From Engraulis encrasicolus (Eukaryota > Chordata > Actinopteri > Clupeiformes > Engraulidae): 64,000 nt of DNA. The notes under the pieces were generated by a model. The model made no database searches, was not told where the DNA came from, and worked only from the letters and a program-made list of their open reading frames with translations. Position 1 is the first letter of the stretch; each line of letters starts with the position of its first letter. Positions 36,334 through 50,144 of this stretch are shown here, piece by piece. The stretch covers positions 14,981,723-15,045,722 of the forward strand of contig NC_085860.1 in the NCBI RefSeq assembly GCF_034702125.1, written 5' to 3'. A program made the position numbers and the translations under genes.

Positions 36334-37943
36334 AAATGGCCTGGTTGTGCAGCAATTGGTTGTTTAGAGCTATATGGAAAAAAACTATTCTATGTGCATT
36401 TTTGTTTATTTTTCATCACAAACAGTACTCCTTTTGTAAATGTGTGTGGACGTGTTCAAAAAGAATTGTGCACATCCCAATACGCTGTAAAACCCAGTTG
36501 TTTCCCAGTTGCAGTAATTCAGCTGCATGATGGTTTTTCATTGTGAATATTGTTTCTTGGGTTGTTTTTTTTTTCTTGCAACATCACATAAAGCACCCCT
36601 AACTGATATTTTGACTACTATGAAAAAAATAAAACTTAACAAATTTGAAGAACCTTGTTGCACTAGTAATATTTTGAGTGCGCCTCCAACTAGTCTGGCC
36701 TGTCCATAGTAGGAGGAGTGGAGTGGCAAGGAAAGTTTTATTTGTTTAGTGCATTTCATACTCGGATGCAATTCAATGTCCTTCACAAAAAATAGAAAAG
36801 TAAAAAGAAAGGAAATCAGAGAGAATCTGAGTCAAAGAAAATTAAAACATCTAATAATTAGAATGTAAAAAAAGCAAAAATGTAAGGTAAGCTGTGCATA
36901 TTGCAACCACTAGCAGTGTTGGTGCAAGAGAAGATTTGTTTACTGTAATGGCTTCATTGGCAGGCGGTGGCATGGAATATTCCCATATGTGTTTATGCAG
37001 GCCTGGGCAGACGCACGCTCGGATTTGTTTATGTGAGACACTGCGTGTGCGTGCGCGTGCGTCTGTGTGTGTGCCTCCGTGTGTGTGTGTGTGCGCGCAT
37101 GCAGGTTAGGAAATGACAGTGCTCTGACTATTTGTTTCCAGCCATGGCAACCAGAGGGCTACCATTCGTAGTTTACTGCCCAGACTGCTTCAGAGAGCTT
37201 CTCTTGTGCCCCGTAAAGCTATGTAGAAACGCCTGGCAGAGCAAATATTGAGCAAAAAGTTGTCTGAGCTTCTTGAAAGGGGACAGCGCTCAGCTCTGCC
37301 TTTTTCTTCATGAAGTTTAATTAACCGTGGCCTATCCTACTCTTGCTTTGGCCATATGCGAAACTTCTGAAGGAATGGCAATTAGTGAGCTGTGAACCAC
37401 CTAACAACTTGGTGTCCAGACTTAGTTGCTGCTTGGCTACACAGATCCAGTGAAGCCCCTTTTTCTTTAATTAGCTCCATTGACGAGAAGCTAGCCGGGA
37501 GCGGCATGGAACTCATTTCCTGAAACACACTAATGGGCTCGCTGTCTGATCATGTGCAAAGACTGACTGGATAGTGGATACACAAACTGTTAGAAAGTAT
37601 TAACAAGCCTTGTTCGTGTACTGTAGTAGACAAAGTGTTGGCATGTTGGTGAAGCACAACAGTTTTTTGGTACTATTCCAAGAACAAGGTTAAGTGATAA
37701 ACCTGGCTAAATAACCTATAAGAAGTGGAAAACCTGCTTATAGATCGTCGACAGATGTCATTTAGTTAATAAAATGAGGAATCCAGGCTCTTCTATTAAG
37801 TGATTTACCACTACCTCAAGGGTAATTTAACCTGGTTTACTACTTAGCCAGGTTCTTGAATACTCGTGTCATTTTAGGCTTATATCACCAGTATTTCGGC
37901 CTAAGAGGCACTTGCATAGAGTGAGATGTGGCATTATTTAACA

Positions 37944-38303
37944 CAGTGGATCCCAACCTATGGGTCGGGACCCAGGTAATGGGTCGCCAAAGATCCACAG
38001 GGGGTCGCGGAGCCCTCTTGAATTTAAGGGGGGTCCTTTTAAATATATATAGCCCATGTTGAATAAATGGCAAAGCATTTAACTAATATATGCATAGAAG
38101 CATCAAAATGTAAGTGCTACATTAAACATTTATTCTATATTTGACCAAAGACAAATTGAGGAATAAAATAACTAAAATGAGTTTTTGCAGGAAACAGAGG
38201 GTATCCTGTGACTCCCTCTTGTGCGGAAGCTCGCGTGGTTGGGTCACCAAAGCTTACAACAGTAAAAACATGGGTCCCTGAAGTAAAAGGTTGGGAACCA
38301 CTG
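37944..38303. mobile_element. hAT-type MITE (GGGTCGGGACCC family)
   Basis: CAGTGGATCCCAACC begins at 37944 and GGTTGGGAACCACTG ends at 38303. Flanks carry ATTTAACA at 37936-37943 and, one base beyond the right end, at 38305-38312: an 8-bp duplication with one-base ambiguity. Internal GGGTCGCCAAAGATC and GGGGGTCGCGGA are typical of the family. Confidence 0.85.
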
Positions 38304-38460
38304 CATTTAACACATCGAATCCCTACAAGTATGCTGTTGGAAGTTCTGATTTGACTCTACTTCAATTCATGTGTTCCTATTTGTGTATTTGTAAATATTG
38401 TACTAAAGAGATTGTAGTTGTCTAGCACTTGTTTCCAAATAAAGATATCACATCAGCTTA

Positions 38461-40261
38461 TGGGGCCTGTTTGGAGATATGAAAATGTGATATTGTTTCT
38501 CTTTGTGGTAGATGTTTCTGCAGTGTATATAACCTGATGCTATTAGGGGTGTCTATCCAACTTGTGTTTGTTTTCATTGTTATATAGTCATCATTTCACA
38601 ATATATGGAGTTAAACCCAAAATGACATTTGCTTTTGCTGGCCTCCAAAAAGTGCATATCAATGCAAGTGCATCTATTGTCCTGCAGGTGGCAGTGTAGT
38701 GTCATCATGAACCCCTAACTACTTTCCCCATTTTACTTTTATTTGAAAGAATAGCCTGTCCCTCCCTCCACCACTCTTAGACAAACACTGCCAGACATCT
38801 TTGTTCAGTGTTATGTAATACTATAACGTCCCTGATGAAAAACAGCAGAGGATAGACATAAAGTTGAGAAATACTTGGGCAGCTTGTGCATAGTAATAAC
38901 CCTTGGTGAGTAACTTGGGATTAGTTAGCCTTTTTTACCCTTACCAACATTCCTCTGCATACAAAGTCCTCCTTCATGCCACACAGGGCTTCTTTAACAC
39001 TGAGTCACTTCAGGCCTGATGCTGTGCTGTAATTCGCATGGACTGCCCCCTGAATGAAATGTGTTTACGTTTGACTACTCTGTAGGCCCGGAGGGAATAT
39101 GGTGGTGGTGGGACTAGTCGTGTAACGAGGCTCTATATGTGCCGTGCTGTGCCTCAGATTTGTTTTTCTTTTTCTCAAGCAAATGAAACGTGTGAGGGAA
39201 CGCAGTGACCTTTTACATTCCTCCTCTTATTAGGGCATTCACATTCAATTTGAGGAGCTAAAAATAAATCCAAATCAGTGTGCCTGATGTGCACTGTGGG
39301 GTTAGCTTCCGGCTCGCCGTCTACATCCCAGTCCCCAACTCAACTTTAACAGGAGACAGGATAAAAGATAATCTGATGTCAGATGAGCAACTGTCATGTA
39401 ACAACAACCTGAGGCCCAAAAGTTGCTACGCTTGCTGCATCACAAGTGTCTCTGACTGCACTGGTTTAACGTCCTTAACATTATCAGTCATCGCTCTCTA
39501 ATCATAATCTAAACGTGCTACCAGAGTTTCATAAAGCAGTTATCAAAACATGTCTAGACAAGTCTAGCCATTCTTGTCACCACCACATTTCTAAATGGCT
39601 ATTAGATGAGCAAGTCAAGACTGATTGTAAGTAAGTGTCACAGGTTGCTGTTTGGAGTCTCTGAGTCAGTCAAGGCGTTGGCCTTTAAGGTTTAGTTTAG
39701 CACACATTAGATTACAAAGGCACCTCAGCCAATATAAACAGAAAGAACAATGTACTTTGTTCTGATTTGGATGTGGGATACATCTATGGCATGCAGTAGT
39801 CTAGGTCTGTTATTTTAATATTTTTTGGTTATTTGTTTGGCAACTTAAAGCTTATAGTAGGCTATTTGTATTTTCCACTTAATAAATTATTATATTGAGG
39901 GACCCAGATATGTTGCCAATAGCTGACCAAGCTGACACATATGGCGCCCATTCTTTGAACAGATGTGTTTCTCTGAATATGATTATCTATTAAAAATGTG
40001 GGAGGTCATTTTTTGTTTGTGTATTGAACTTGTCATCAGGCTCAATTTCATGCCCGAATGAAATCCCACAGTTTATTCAGAATACATTTGATTGATTTCA
40101 GGCTCCAAACAATTCAACCATAGCATTGTATAATTTTCATTTAGTTTGTTATAAAGTAACTTAAAAAATAAATTTGCTGGCAGATCACAGGCCTACTGCT
40201 CTCATTTATCTCTCAAGCAGCATGTGAACTACACTGCAATAGCCTAGAACTGCCGCTGGGG
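38461..40261. other. Intergenic region between tp53i11 and cd82
   Basis: AT-rich, with no ORF resembling a protein and no long microsatellite or transposon that I can name. Only short low-complexity patches (ATTTTTTGG near 39815, TAAAAAAT near 40165) are visible. Confidence 0.5.
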
Positions 40262-40432
40262 CGTTAAAGGGTTAACTCGTGCGGAGGGGGAGGAAGAGGG
40301 CAGTACGCGGGGGCCAGACGCTTTCCCATGCTTTTGCTTCGTGTGTAATCCCTACAGTCATACAAGCACTTTGAGGCAGAAAGAAGGCTGAAGAATACTG
40401 CCAAAGTTTTCTTCCTGTTTTAGTTAACAAAG
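40262..40432 (+). promoter_or_regulatory. cd82: Candidate cd82 promoter / non-coding first exon
   Basis: A locally GC-rich stretch (GTGCGGAGGGGGAGGAAG, ACGCGGGGGCCAGACG) leads to AACAAAG followed by a consensus donor GTAAGT at 40433. It lies about 10 kb upstream of the first coding exon, as expected for the non-coding first exon of CD82-type genes. The transcription start cannot be read from sequence. Alternative: an unrelated donor-like site. Confidence 0.4.
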
Positions 40433-41723
40433 GTAAGTAGCCTACGGCATGTTTACTTCCTTTCTTTAAATAGGCATCTTGAGAAGTATCAGTTTATCGC
40501 TGCTAAGATGAATGTTGTACCTCTTTGTAAGATGGTGCCGCTGTAAAACTTGTTGCAAGTGGCTGAACTGTACAAAAAGTTAGGCTAGCTCGCGAACCGA
40601 ACGTCTAGCAAGTAATATTTCAACTACTTTCAAATCACAACGTTGTCTGTGACGAAGGTGTAACGCACCCTTGTTTGGTTATCCTTTTCGGCCCGAATGT
40701 ATTTTTTTTTTTGCTTTCAAAGTAGGCTACTTGGTGAAGCATGAAATGACCATGCTTTGGGTAGGGTTAACGTTATCAGCCAATCTCAGTGCAGGTGCCA
40801 AACCCTGTTGCGTTACATACTGGGGCTACTGTCAGTGAGACATTACGTTGACTGTTGTAAAATTGCGAATTGTTTCAAAAACGCTTAACCAGCGATGTAA
40901 TTCCCCAGATGTCACTGAAGGGTTTACCTTTTGAATGAACGCGAAACGTCAGCAGATTGATGAAAATAAAAGTTGGCTTCCGTTCAGTGGGCGTTATGTG
41001 TGCATTGGCACAAGTGCAGTGTGCCATGCTAACTTTACCCCCAGCTTGACTAATATAAAGCCTCTCAAACAGACAGGGTTTGCTAATGAAACTTTGCAAA
41101 GTACCCACAAAGCATTAGACAATCAAGTTAAGCTGTTGAGTTTTTGTAGTCATATGTTTTTGTTAAGTAAGCACAGGTGACTTTTCCAATAAGCTACCCA
41201 TTTGATTGGCTCATTGAGTTTATCTGTCAGCTGTCTTGTCCCACTCACCAACCCGGCAGTCATGGATGTTCATGGCTATCTTTCATTTCCTGTGCTTTAC
41301 TCAGAATGGAAGTGTGTGTGGGTGTGTCTGTATTTTTCTTTTGCAAAGAGGGCATCTATGCTGCCCCTGTGGAAAAACTTCACAATTCCCAGGGATTCAG
41401 ACATTGCTTGATCATTGCGTGATTTCATTCAGGGAATCTCCCTGTTGTCTACTTTTGGTTTCCTTTTGACTTTGGCAGTGAAAGTGACCCCCTTTTCCCC
41501 TTGGTGGGGAGGGACTGGTAGGTAGGCTTCAGTTATCAAAACATCTCCAAAGAAAGTCCCTGATGAGGTGGCAATTCTGTCTTTTACCTTAGTTTGCGCA
41601 GTCTGCCTGTCATTTTCATTTGCAGGCTATCGTTGTATAATCCTTCTTTTCTGTCCGCCTTTTGTTAACTTTTCTCTTTGCTCCCCACTTTGTTTGAATA
41701 CGGTGACTTTTCTGTGCCCACGT

Positions 41724-41778
41724 CACGTGGCTCAGCTTTCTCTCTCCTCTCCTATTGAATCTGAACTGATATAAATAG
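41724..41778 (+). promoter_or_regulatory. Weak candidate alternative promoter (E-box plus TATA)
   Basis: CACGTG at 41724-41729, overlapping ACGTCACG, is followed by TATAAATAG at 41770-41778. Spacing is plausible for a TATA promoter, but single motifs occur by chance and no donor can be assigned. Confidence 0.2.
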
Positions 41779-43054
41779 AGAGAGGGGGAAAAGGATGCCG
41801 CGATGTCACTGTGAAGCCTAGCATATGGTCACTTGCCCCCTCTCACTTTTTTGAAAAAAGTATCGAAAGGAGGGGCTAAAAAAAAATTCAATGGGCAGCA
41901 GAAGGATGGCGTAAAGCTTGGGCATGTCTCACCTGCTGTCGCCCGATTAGCGCCTCCCACCCCCACCCCACAGACACACGCCCCATGCTGAATGGCCTCA
42001 CGGTCCCCTCCAGATCCTTCCGTGCCCAAACAAAAAGCCTAATCTGGGGAATCTTGTTTGTGACCCTCCTCCAGCCCACCACAGTCCACCCTAACCCCCC
42101 AGCTAAAGCCTCCTCCACTAAGGCTAAAGAGATGCTCCATTTGTGGCTCCGTCTCAAGCACTTGGCTGACATCTTGTCTACATTTCTGTGATTTTCTAGG
42201 ACAAGAAAGTGCTCCCCTTCTTTTTTTCTTGTTGCAGTGAACATGCAGTGCTGATTCACAGGCGGGTGTGTGTGACATGCCATGAGGCCACAGCGGGCCA
42301 CTTTGATTTGGGGGTGACTGACTGGCAAGCTGTGTCTGTTGTGTCCTAATCAGTCGCACCACCAGTAGACCGACCTCGCTCATCCGCAGTCGGACCCCCT
42401 CGTCCACACGGAGCCCTAGCCCGCAGTGGCCTGACCTTGTTTTGGAGCCGTGTGTGTGTGTGTCTGTGTGTGTGTGTGAGAGTGTGAGTGAGAGAGGAGA
42501 GTAGGAAAGGAGGGGGGTGACTGACTGGCTGGCTTTAGTGACAAGGCTACGGAGGATTTGGGGGAGGGGAGTTGAGAGTGAGGGGTTGGTGGTGGTGGTG
42601 TGTTTGGGTGGGGGTCGGATTCAGGAAGAGGGAAGCGTGAGAGTGTTTATCCTATCCGGCGAGCTATAGGCTGCTGCGGAGGAACATGGGGCATGAGCAC
42701 ACAGCACAGTGTGTACATTTGTTGCTATAAGACTCTTTGGAGAGAGCAGCAATCATGCCTACAGTGTGACCTATCAATCCCAGCTGTTTAGTACGTCATG
42801 CCAGAGGGGAAGATACCGCACACTCTTGTCCATCATGCTGAATTTTATTTAACAAATGACATTTCAGCCAGTGTGGCTTTTCTCAACTTGATATCTTCGC
42901 CTCTAAAATGAATAAGTGCCTGCTACCTGCACCTCAAAACCTCTGGTGTGCGTTGGCTTTCTCTTCCAAAAACAGTACATCATGCCGCCACACCACCCTC
43001 CCCTGAAGACAACTTGTAGGCTGTGTCTATGTGGATGAGATGGACCAGTTAACT

Positions 43055-43177
<123 letters not shown>

Positions 43178-43867
43178 CTTCCATTTATTTATCTTTTGAG
43201 GAGACAAAACACAAATAATTTTACTCCATTATAAACCTATAATGAGATGTAAAAAAAGTAATCTTGAAACTTCCACATCCTAGTTTTTGTCCTAGGAACA
43301 AGACCAAAGTAGCATAGGAAGGAAGAAATCCTGATTGAAGCTGCCTGTTTTCCCCTTGTCGCGTGTATGGGCCATCCTGTGTTTTATATAACAATTGTCA
43401 AGACCCTCGGCTGTTTCGTGTGTGTCATGCCACCCTCCTCCTCTGAAGTCGTGTGAGTTGTGGTGGCTGGCTGTGTGGACGGGGCATCCTGTGTGTTAAA
43501 ATTGTCAAGACCTTAGGACTGTCAAGAAATCCTGGTTGAAGTGGACTTTTTCCCCCCTTGTCCTCATACAGTATGTGTGGATGGGCGGCTAGCCTGTGTT
43601 GTGTCGTGTTGTGTGTGTGCGTTGTAATTGTGAAGACCCCGGGCTGTCTGATGGAACCCATCTGGCTTCTAATTACTACAACGGCCCCTTCCCATCCCAT
43701 CCCATCCCATCCCATCTCATCCCCAGTGTCCCTTTACTACTTGAACTGATTAGGACAGGGACTTCCTCAAACTCATTCTGTTATCCTGGATTATGTTTCA
43801 TCTCCTCTGACCATCTAGTAAGTGAAGAAGCATCATTGGGAAAGCAGACCCAAGTTTTTTAGAGGTG

Positions 43868-44073
<206 letters not shown>

Positions 44074-45072
44074 CTTTTCAGGGCTGTTGTTAAGCTCACT
44101 TTTGGGTGTGTTCAGATTCCCTTTTGTCCCCTCTCCTCTCTAAAAGGGCCTAGGAGAAGGCACCCTTTGTTTGGTGTGTTTTTGGAGTGTATGGGGTGCG
44201 TGTGTGAGCAGTGGAGTGTAGTAACGTACCGTTAACTTGGGGTTAGGGTGGATCCGAGGAGGAGGAGGAGAGGTGGGGGGGTGAGGGCAGATCCTCAGTG
44301 GGGAGGAGGAGGGGTCTATTTTGGGGTTAAAAGGGGGGTACAACTGCCTTTGGCTCTTGTGTGAAAACCTCGCCACAGTCCTAGGCCGTGGGAAAAAAAG
44401 TCTAACTGTGTGTGATTAGGGTACCTAGCTCTCTTTTGGGTGTAAAATTAAACCTGCTTTTCATATCACAACACACACATGCATGGGAAATTGGGATTAG
44501 ACAAATATTACTAGCCGAGCAGCCAGTCAAGTCGTTTTATTTGTTTTAAAACTATGCATTGATCTTGACCTCCCTCTGTCCAAGTCATTATGTGCAGTTG
44601 AATGATCCATTCTATAGGCGGCCTCATAATGTGTCACTAATGGCTTGGCGTTGTTGCATTCCACATTCCACATTCCATGTATGGTCTCTCTTTAATCGAG
44701 TTCATTTCCATGTGGCTCTCATCATCAGTTTGCTTAGATTCTCTTCAAAGGAACAGAAACACTGTTGACAGAGAGAGAGGGGGAAGTGACAAGTCTGTAG
44801 AGGGAACTTTGACCCTGTTTTTTTTTTCTGCCGTTGTGACCAGCTGTATATGTGTGCTGTGACTGTCACCTGGTCCCGTGCTCTGTTCAACTAAGGTCCT
44901 ACTATCTTAGCCAGATAGCACCAGAACACCACATGATTCTGTTGCCAGAGCTTGAGGGCTTCCTTTGTCGTAAGACTCGGAGGAAGTAGAACACACAACA
45001 CAGTACTGAATATGATCTATTTTTTTGTTTTAGCCATGTACAGAGATGAACACACACACTACACTAACGCAC

Positions 45073-45076
<4 letters not shown>

Positions 45077-45159
<83 letters not shown>
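45077..45159 (+). repeat. (CA)n microsatellite
   Basis: About 41 CA units; a shorter CA run is at 46308-46328. Confidence 0.95.
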
Positions 45160-46536
45160 CTTAACGTGGAGTTTTTAAGCTTCGGATCCAAAGTCCTGTT
45201 GTTCCCCAAATTTCTGTTTATCATTATTCAGGAATGCCAGCAACGCTGCTCCAAATAAAATGGCTGCTATTGGGAACGCAGTGGGAGGTAAAGCGGAGCT
45301 CTTTAAAAAAAAAAAAAAAAGGCCCCTTCAGGAGGATGGAGTCTCCACTGTGTCTGTGTAGTGTGTACAGACTTACTTGGGCAAATTACACACCTACAGT
45401 ATGTTTGCTACAGAAACACAGGTCTTGTGTTGTGTTGTGCTCTCCTCCTTGGCCGACTCTATTTATTGCGTTGGTATTGGTGGTTTCCCTTTCCGCAGAG
45501 ACCCAAGAGCTCCCCCAGCTTGCCAGGTGCCCAAACTGAAATCATCTTGAGTCCGTAATTTAAACTGTATGTTCTCTGCTTGGCAGAAGTCATTTTTTTC
45601 CAGTATGTTACAAACAACCGCATTCCACTCTGCAGCTACGTGTTTGGATGCTTCATGGTAGTGGCAGCCAGAACGCTTGTTTTGCATTTAGTTGTGCTGA
45701 CTGTTGCCTATTTTGTGGAGTCCTGTTCATCAACAACGCCGGTTATACTAACTCAGCACATGTAAGTCCAGTTTTACCTAGACTAGCCTAGCGCCAGTCT
45801 GCTTTCGCTACTATTATGCACACTACCATTTGAAAGTTCAGTTCTGTTATTTAGTCATTTGGCATACAAAGAAAATGGGTAGGCCACATCCGTTATCCAC
45901 ACAAACGCACACATACACATACCCAAATAATCATAATAATGACAAAGGTGATCTTATGTGTGAGTGCTGGGAACTCGGCTAAGTTGACATGTTCCAACAA
46001 AGCTGTGCTCCAGTGTTCCAAGCTTTGCGTGTGTGTGTGCTGTTAGGCCAGTGCTCAGAGTAATGAATAGCCTAGTGGTGCAGCAGGCTTTGAATGCAGT
46101 GAGCCCTTGGCTGGGGTTGGCCCCGGTCGGTGACGTGGCATCCCGGCCCGCCCGGCCTTGCTAAAGGACAGAGGGCTGGGCACCACCTGCCCAGTCACAC
46201 AGACTCTAGAGCTGTGCTTGATATTCCAGAGGTGCTCACTCCCTCAGGACTGACATCAGCAGCCAGCCTGACGTTGTTTAGAACTCCGCACAAACACCCC
46301 AGCTACACACACACACACACACACACACTCTGCCCCCCTCACCACAGGGCCTTTGATTTTTTCCCCAGTACACTACAACACAACAGTCTCCATGATATGA
46401 TCTACAGGCAAGTTAGTGTGCTCTTGTAGTGGTTCATTTGAGGCTCCAAAAGACCATAAACAGGACTGTAAAAAGAGGCTGTAAGTTATGTGTTGCTGAG
46501 GTCTGCTTCGGGTCCTCTCCTCTCACAGAGACCTAT

Positions 46537-47574
46537 CAGGGTTCCCACACGTCCTGGAAAACCTGGAAAACCTGGAAATTTAGAGATATGTTTTCAAGTC
46601 CTTGAATGTCCTGGAAATTCACCAAATGTCCTGGGAAAAAATATTTTGTCCTGGATTTTTTTTCCTTCAACATTTTCCCAATTTTGTTTGTGGTATAATT
46701 TTTACTCTTGTCCGAGTCTAGACATGACGATTGAATTTATATCCACCTATTGAATACATTATTGTCCACACACACACGCACAGTTTGGTCAGGTTGCCAT
46801 CTTTGATTGCACTTATACACAGTCATATTCTTTGACTCAGTGTTGCCAAAAGTCGCTACAAGTCGCTAGTTGGCTTGCTGAAAAGTCGCTAGATGATATG
46901 ATGGCGTTATATATCTCTCGAAAACATGCCTAAGGTCATAATAGGCCTACAAATAGGCAGTGCTAGCACTTACTTACAAAAAATTGTAGTGCTATCTTTT
47001 TTTGGAGATCAGAGCATATCTGCAGCCCTGCTTAATCGTAGGAAATGCTTCTGACAGCAGCTCAGCGTCACTGAGGTGCTGTTTCCACGTAGCTGGATTT
47101 CTCCTGCTTGTATTGGTTTTGCATTGGTTTTGGTCTTCCGTTTCCACGTAGCAGATATTTAAAATCCAGGTATAAAAAGCAGGAGAAAAAAATATCCTGT
47201 TTAGGGGGCTGAAACGCATTTGTTACAATGGAGGATTTTTTTTATCCACATGTTGCATTTACACCTAGCAGGAGAAAAAAATACTCTGCTAAAAAATATC
47301 CTGCTACGTGGAAGCAGCACCTGAAAAGACATGTTTTACCAAAAAGTTGCTAAATGTGGATTTTAGTCGCCAAAAGGTTAAAGGTTAAAAGGTTAAAATG
47401 AACCATTGCATCTATTGTTTAATTTATTACTTGTCCCCTGTCGGTGTGTCGCTGTGTATGCCCAAATTGTGGGTTCGACGGAGAAAACATCCGTCCTGAA
47501 TTACCAAAAAATGGTCCTGGAAATGTCCTGGAAATGTCCTGGAAAATGATTTTTAAATAAGTGTGGGAACCCTG
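46537..47574. mobile_element. hAT-type element (CAGGGTTCCCACAC) with nested insertions
   Basis: Ends CAGGGTTCCCACACG and GTGTGGGAACCCTG are inverted. CCTAT flanks each side (46532-46536, 47575-47579). Subterminal CCTGGAAA repeats occur at both ends. Inside are a second unit bounded by GTTGCCAAAAGTCGCTA-type sequence (about 46841-47380) and, within that, a third element (47075-47321). Confidence 0.78.
47075..47321. mobile_element. Innermost MITE (GGTGCTGTTTCCACGTAG)
   Basis: GGTGCTGTTTCCACGTAGC at the left and its near-inverse GCTACGTGGAAGCAGCACC at the right. TGA flanks both sides (47072-47074, 47322-47324), a possible 3-bp duplication as in PIF/Harbinger-type elements. The interior repeats GCAGGAGAAAAAAATA. 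Confidence 0.75.
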
Positions 47575-47579
47575 CCTAT

Positions 47580-48510
47580 GCTTAGCTGTATGTGTGAGTG
47601 GGTGACAACAACAGTCAGCTTGACCACAGTCCACAACAGCCTCTTCTCCTCTCTTCTCTTGTGGCCGCAATAACAGGCTTCAGTTCTTCAGAAGCCACCT
47701 CCCGTCGCTGTGTCATCCACGGGTCTGTCTTTGGTTAATTTGGTCGATAAAAATATCACACGCCACCAGTTGCCTATAGGCCAGACGTACAGAAACAGAC
47801 AGGCTGCAACTGAACGTCGAGGTTGCTGAACCTCATCAGGGATTGTTTTTCGATTGGTTGCGTCGCGCACATCCAAAGTGATTTTTTTTTTTGCAGATGC
47901 ACAGTGAAAATGGTAGGTCCTCAGCCTAGGGCCCCAGACCATCTTAATCAGGCCCTGCTCACAGGCTATATGCTTAGGCTGTATATGCGAGTGGGTGACG
48001 ACAAGCGTCATCTTGACCACAGGCTTGAGTTCTTCAGAATTCACCTCCCCTTTACTCCCCTCCTCCCAGTGTCATCAACGAGTCTGTCTTGGTTAATTTG
48101 GTCGATAAAAATATCACATGCACACAGATGTTCACACGCCACCAGTTGCCTATAGCAGTGTTTCACAACCAGGGGTACGCGTACCACTAGGGGTACGCGA
48201 GCACACTGCAGGGGGTACTTGGAACATTTTTAAATTTAACAAATATATGGAGCTTAGTTACATTGGGATGGAGAAAGCGATATAGAACTTGACTTAGGGG
48301 GTACTCATGGCACAACAAAAAGGCTTGGGGGTACACAAGACAAAAAAGGTTGGGAAACACTGGCCTATAGGCCAGACGTACAGCAACAGACAGGCTGCAA
48401 CTGGACCTCGAGGTTGCTAGCTACAGTGCTCTGGTGAACCTCAGCAGGGATTGTTTTTCAATAGGTTGCGCACACATCCAAAGTGGCTTTTTGCAGGTGC
48501 ACAGTGAAAA
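47580..48510 (+). repeat. Diverged tandem duplication (two units)
   Basis: Unit 1 (about 47580-47900) and unit 2 (about 47968-48510) share GAGTGGGTGACRACAA, TTAATTTGGTCGATAAAAAT, CACGCCACCAGTTGCCTATA, AGGCCAGACGTACAG and ACATCCAAAGTG. Unit 2 carries an hAT MITE that unit 1 lacks. Confidence 0.88.
48156..48362. mobile_element. hAT-type MITE with perfect 8-bp duplication and preserved empty site
   Basis: Ends CAGTGTTTCACAACC and GGTTGGGAAACACTG. Flanks are identical GCCTATAG (48148-48155, 48363-48370). The paralogous unit 1 has a single GCCTATAG at 47772-47779, the pre-insertion state. It is 207 bp with GGGGTACGCG internal motifs. Confidence 0.95.
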
Positions 48511-50144
48511 GGGTAGGTTTAGTTTATTTAGTTTAGTTCTACAGGGACCATGCACAATAGTCATTGTTTACAAAAGTAAAAAGATGTCTTGAATGCCAGG
48601 TTGTAGCTAATACAATTTCCATCTGCCGTCTACTCTGCACGCCGCAAATTGCGCTCCAAAAATGAAACTTTATTTAAATAAAAAAAGAACAGGGCCTCAG
48701 CAGGGGACTTGCGACGCCTTTCATGGCTCTAGTGTAATACTGAAGCACGAAGGCCTTTATGTTACAATAACAAAAGTGTGCAGGATGCAGCCTCCTTCTG
48801 AAAACAAACAGATTAAAAGGTCCTGCTGTGAGATGATGAAAAGCCGAGCCAACGGCAGGTTCACTCTGCCCGCCAGCTCCCCTGTAGCCAGACAATGAAA
48901 CGATGTAAGTTCAGGACACACACACACAGACACACACACACAATGGTGTCTGTAATCATCTTTTTGACAGATGAGCAGAATCATAACAATTGCCACAGCA
49001 GCCAGCCGCCACAACCCACCACATATAATTGTTTTGTTTATGGGGATGTCTTAATCTCTGTGTTTGGAGTTCATCAAAAAATGCGGAGAGGAAATAAATA
49101 ACCGAGTGTGGATTTCCTGTTGGGTTGGTTAGCAAAACACACATGTGTCCCGCAGTAGTTACTGTGAGATTTAATACAAACAATACTATTGTGTAGGAAG
49201 GAGGTGTAATATTTATGATGAATTTTTATGTTGTCTGGAACTGGGAGGTTGTTAAAATAATGCGCATTGTACAGTAAGGATATTGCAAGACAAAGCAACG
49301 ATGGTAACGAATAACAATTATGTCAAAATAATAAAGTAATGGTAATATCCTGCTGTCTTTGTAACCTATATGTTATTAAGAAGTCTAACATGGCCTGGTT
49401 GTCAGAATGTATAAACTTGGGCTTAAAATTTAGGAGAAAACAGTAGGATGGAATATTGTCATACAAATAATTACAACACAGTTATGATATCATCACAGAT
49501 CACTACTGTTTATTGCTACAAACCAGAAGTCACACTCGTAATAGCTGTTCTTACAGTAGCTCCCTCATGAGCAAGATCATGTCTAACAGGAATGTTAACC
49601 GTGTGACTGCGGTGGAAGTTGATAATGATGTTTGAATTCTACAGATATGAACTGTACTCCTTTTCCCTTTCACACTGCGGTTTGTGTTTCAAGATCAATC
49701 TAACTTAGTTTTTCCATTGACCTTTTTTAAAAGTGTTCTTCTAATTCTGGCCAAAAACAATTACCATAAAATGTCATCTCAATTGAAAAATAGTGTGTGT
49801 GGGTGGGTGGGTGTGTGTGGGGACGCGGAAGTGGTTGGACGATTGATCTTGATAATTGTCACATGACATCCTAAGAATGTGACATCATCGTCATGACAAC
49901 ATGTGTTCCTAGATGCAGTGATCGTGTCAGTGCTTGTGCTACCTCCAGGAAACATAACTAGCTATCCTCGCTACTATCACAAAAGCCATCTACGACAAGT
50001 TCCTGTGCGTGTTTGCGTGGGAGTGTGGTTTGTGTTTGGCTGGCGGTTGAAGGAAACTTCAACTGTTCAAATGAGTGCAGGCAGTGTGCACACCTGCAGT
50101 GTGTGTGTGGTTTTTGTTTCTCTTTTCTGGCTGATGTGCACCAC

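Larger units (their letters stand above)
34468..38460 (+). other. tp53i11: Probable tp53i11 3' UTR and downstream flank
   Basis: A GAGAGA-rich stretch follows the stop, then AT-rich non-coding sequence. Candidate AATAAA signals are at 36328-36333, 36628-36633 and 38438-38443; I cannot tell which is used. Two MITEs (35154-35414, 37944-38303) lie in it. The 3' boundary is therefore uncertain. Confidence 0.5.

Noticed and set aside
45580..45765. 61-codon frame MAEVIFFQYVTNNRIPLCSY...
   Set aside because: It looks hydrophobic and membrane-like, but there are no flanking splice sites or family match, and the length is expected by chance.
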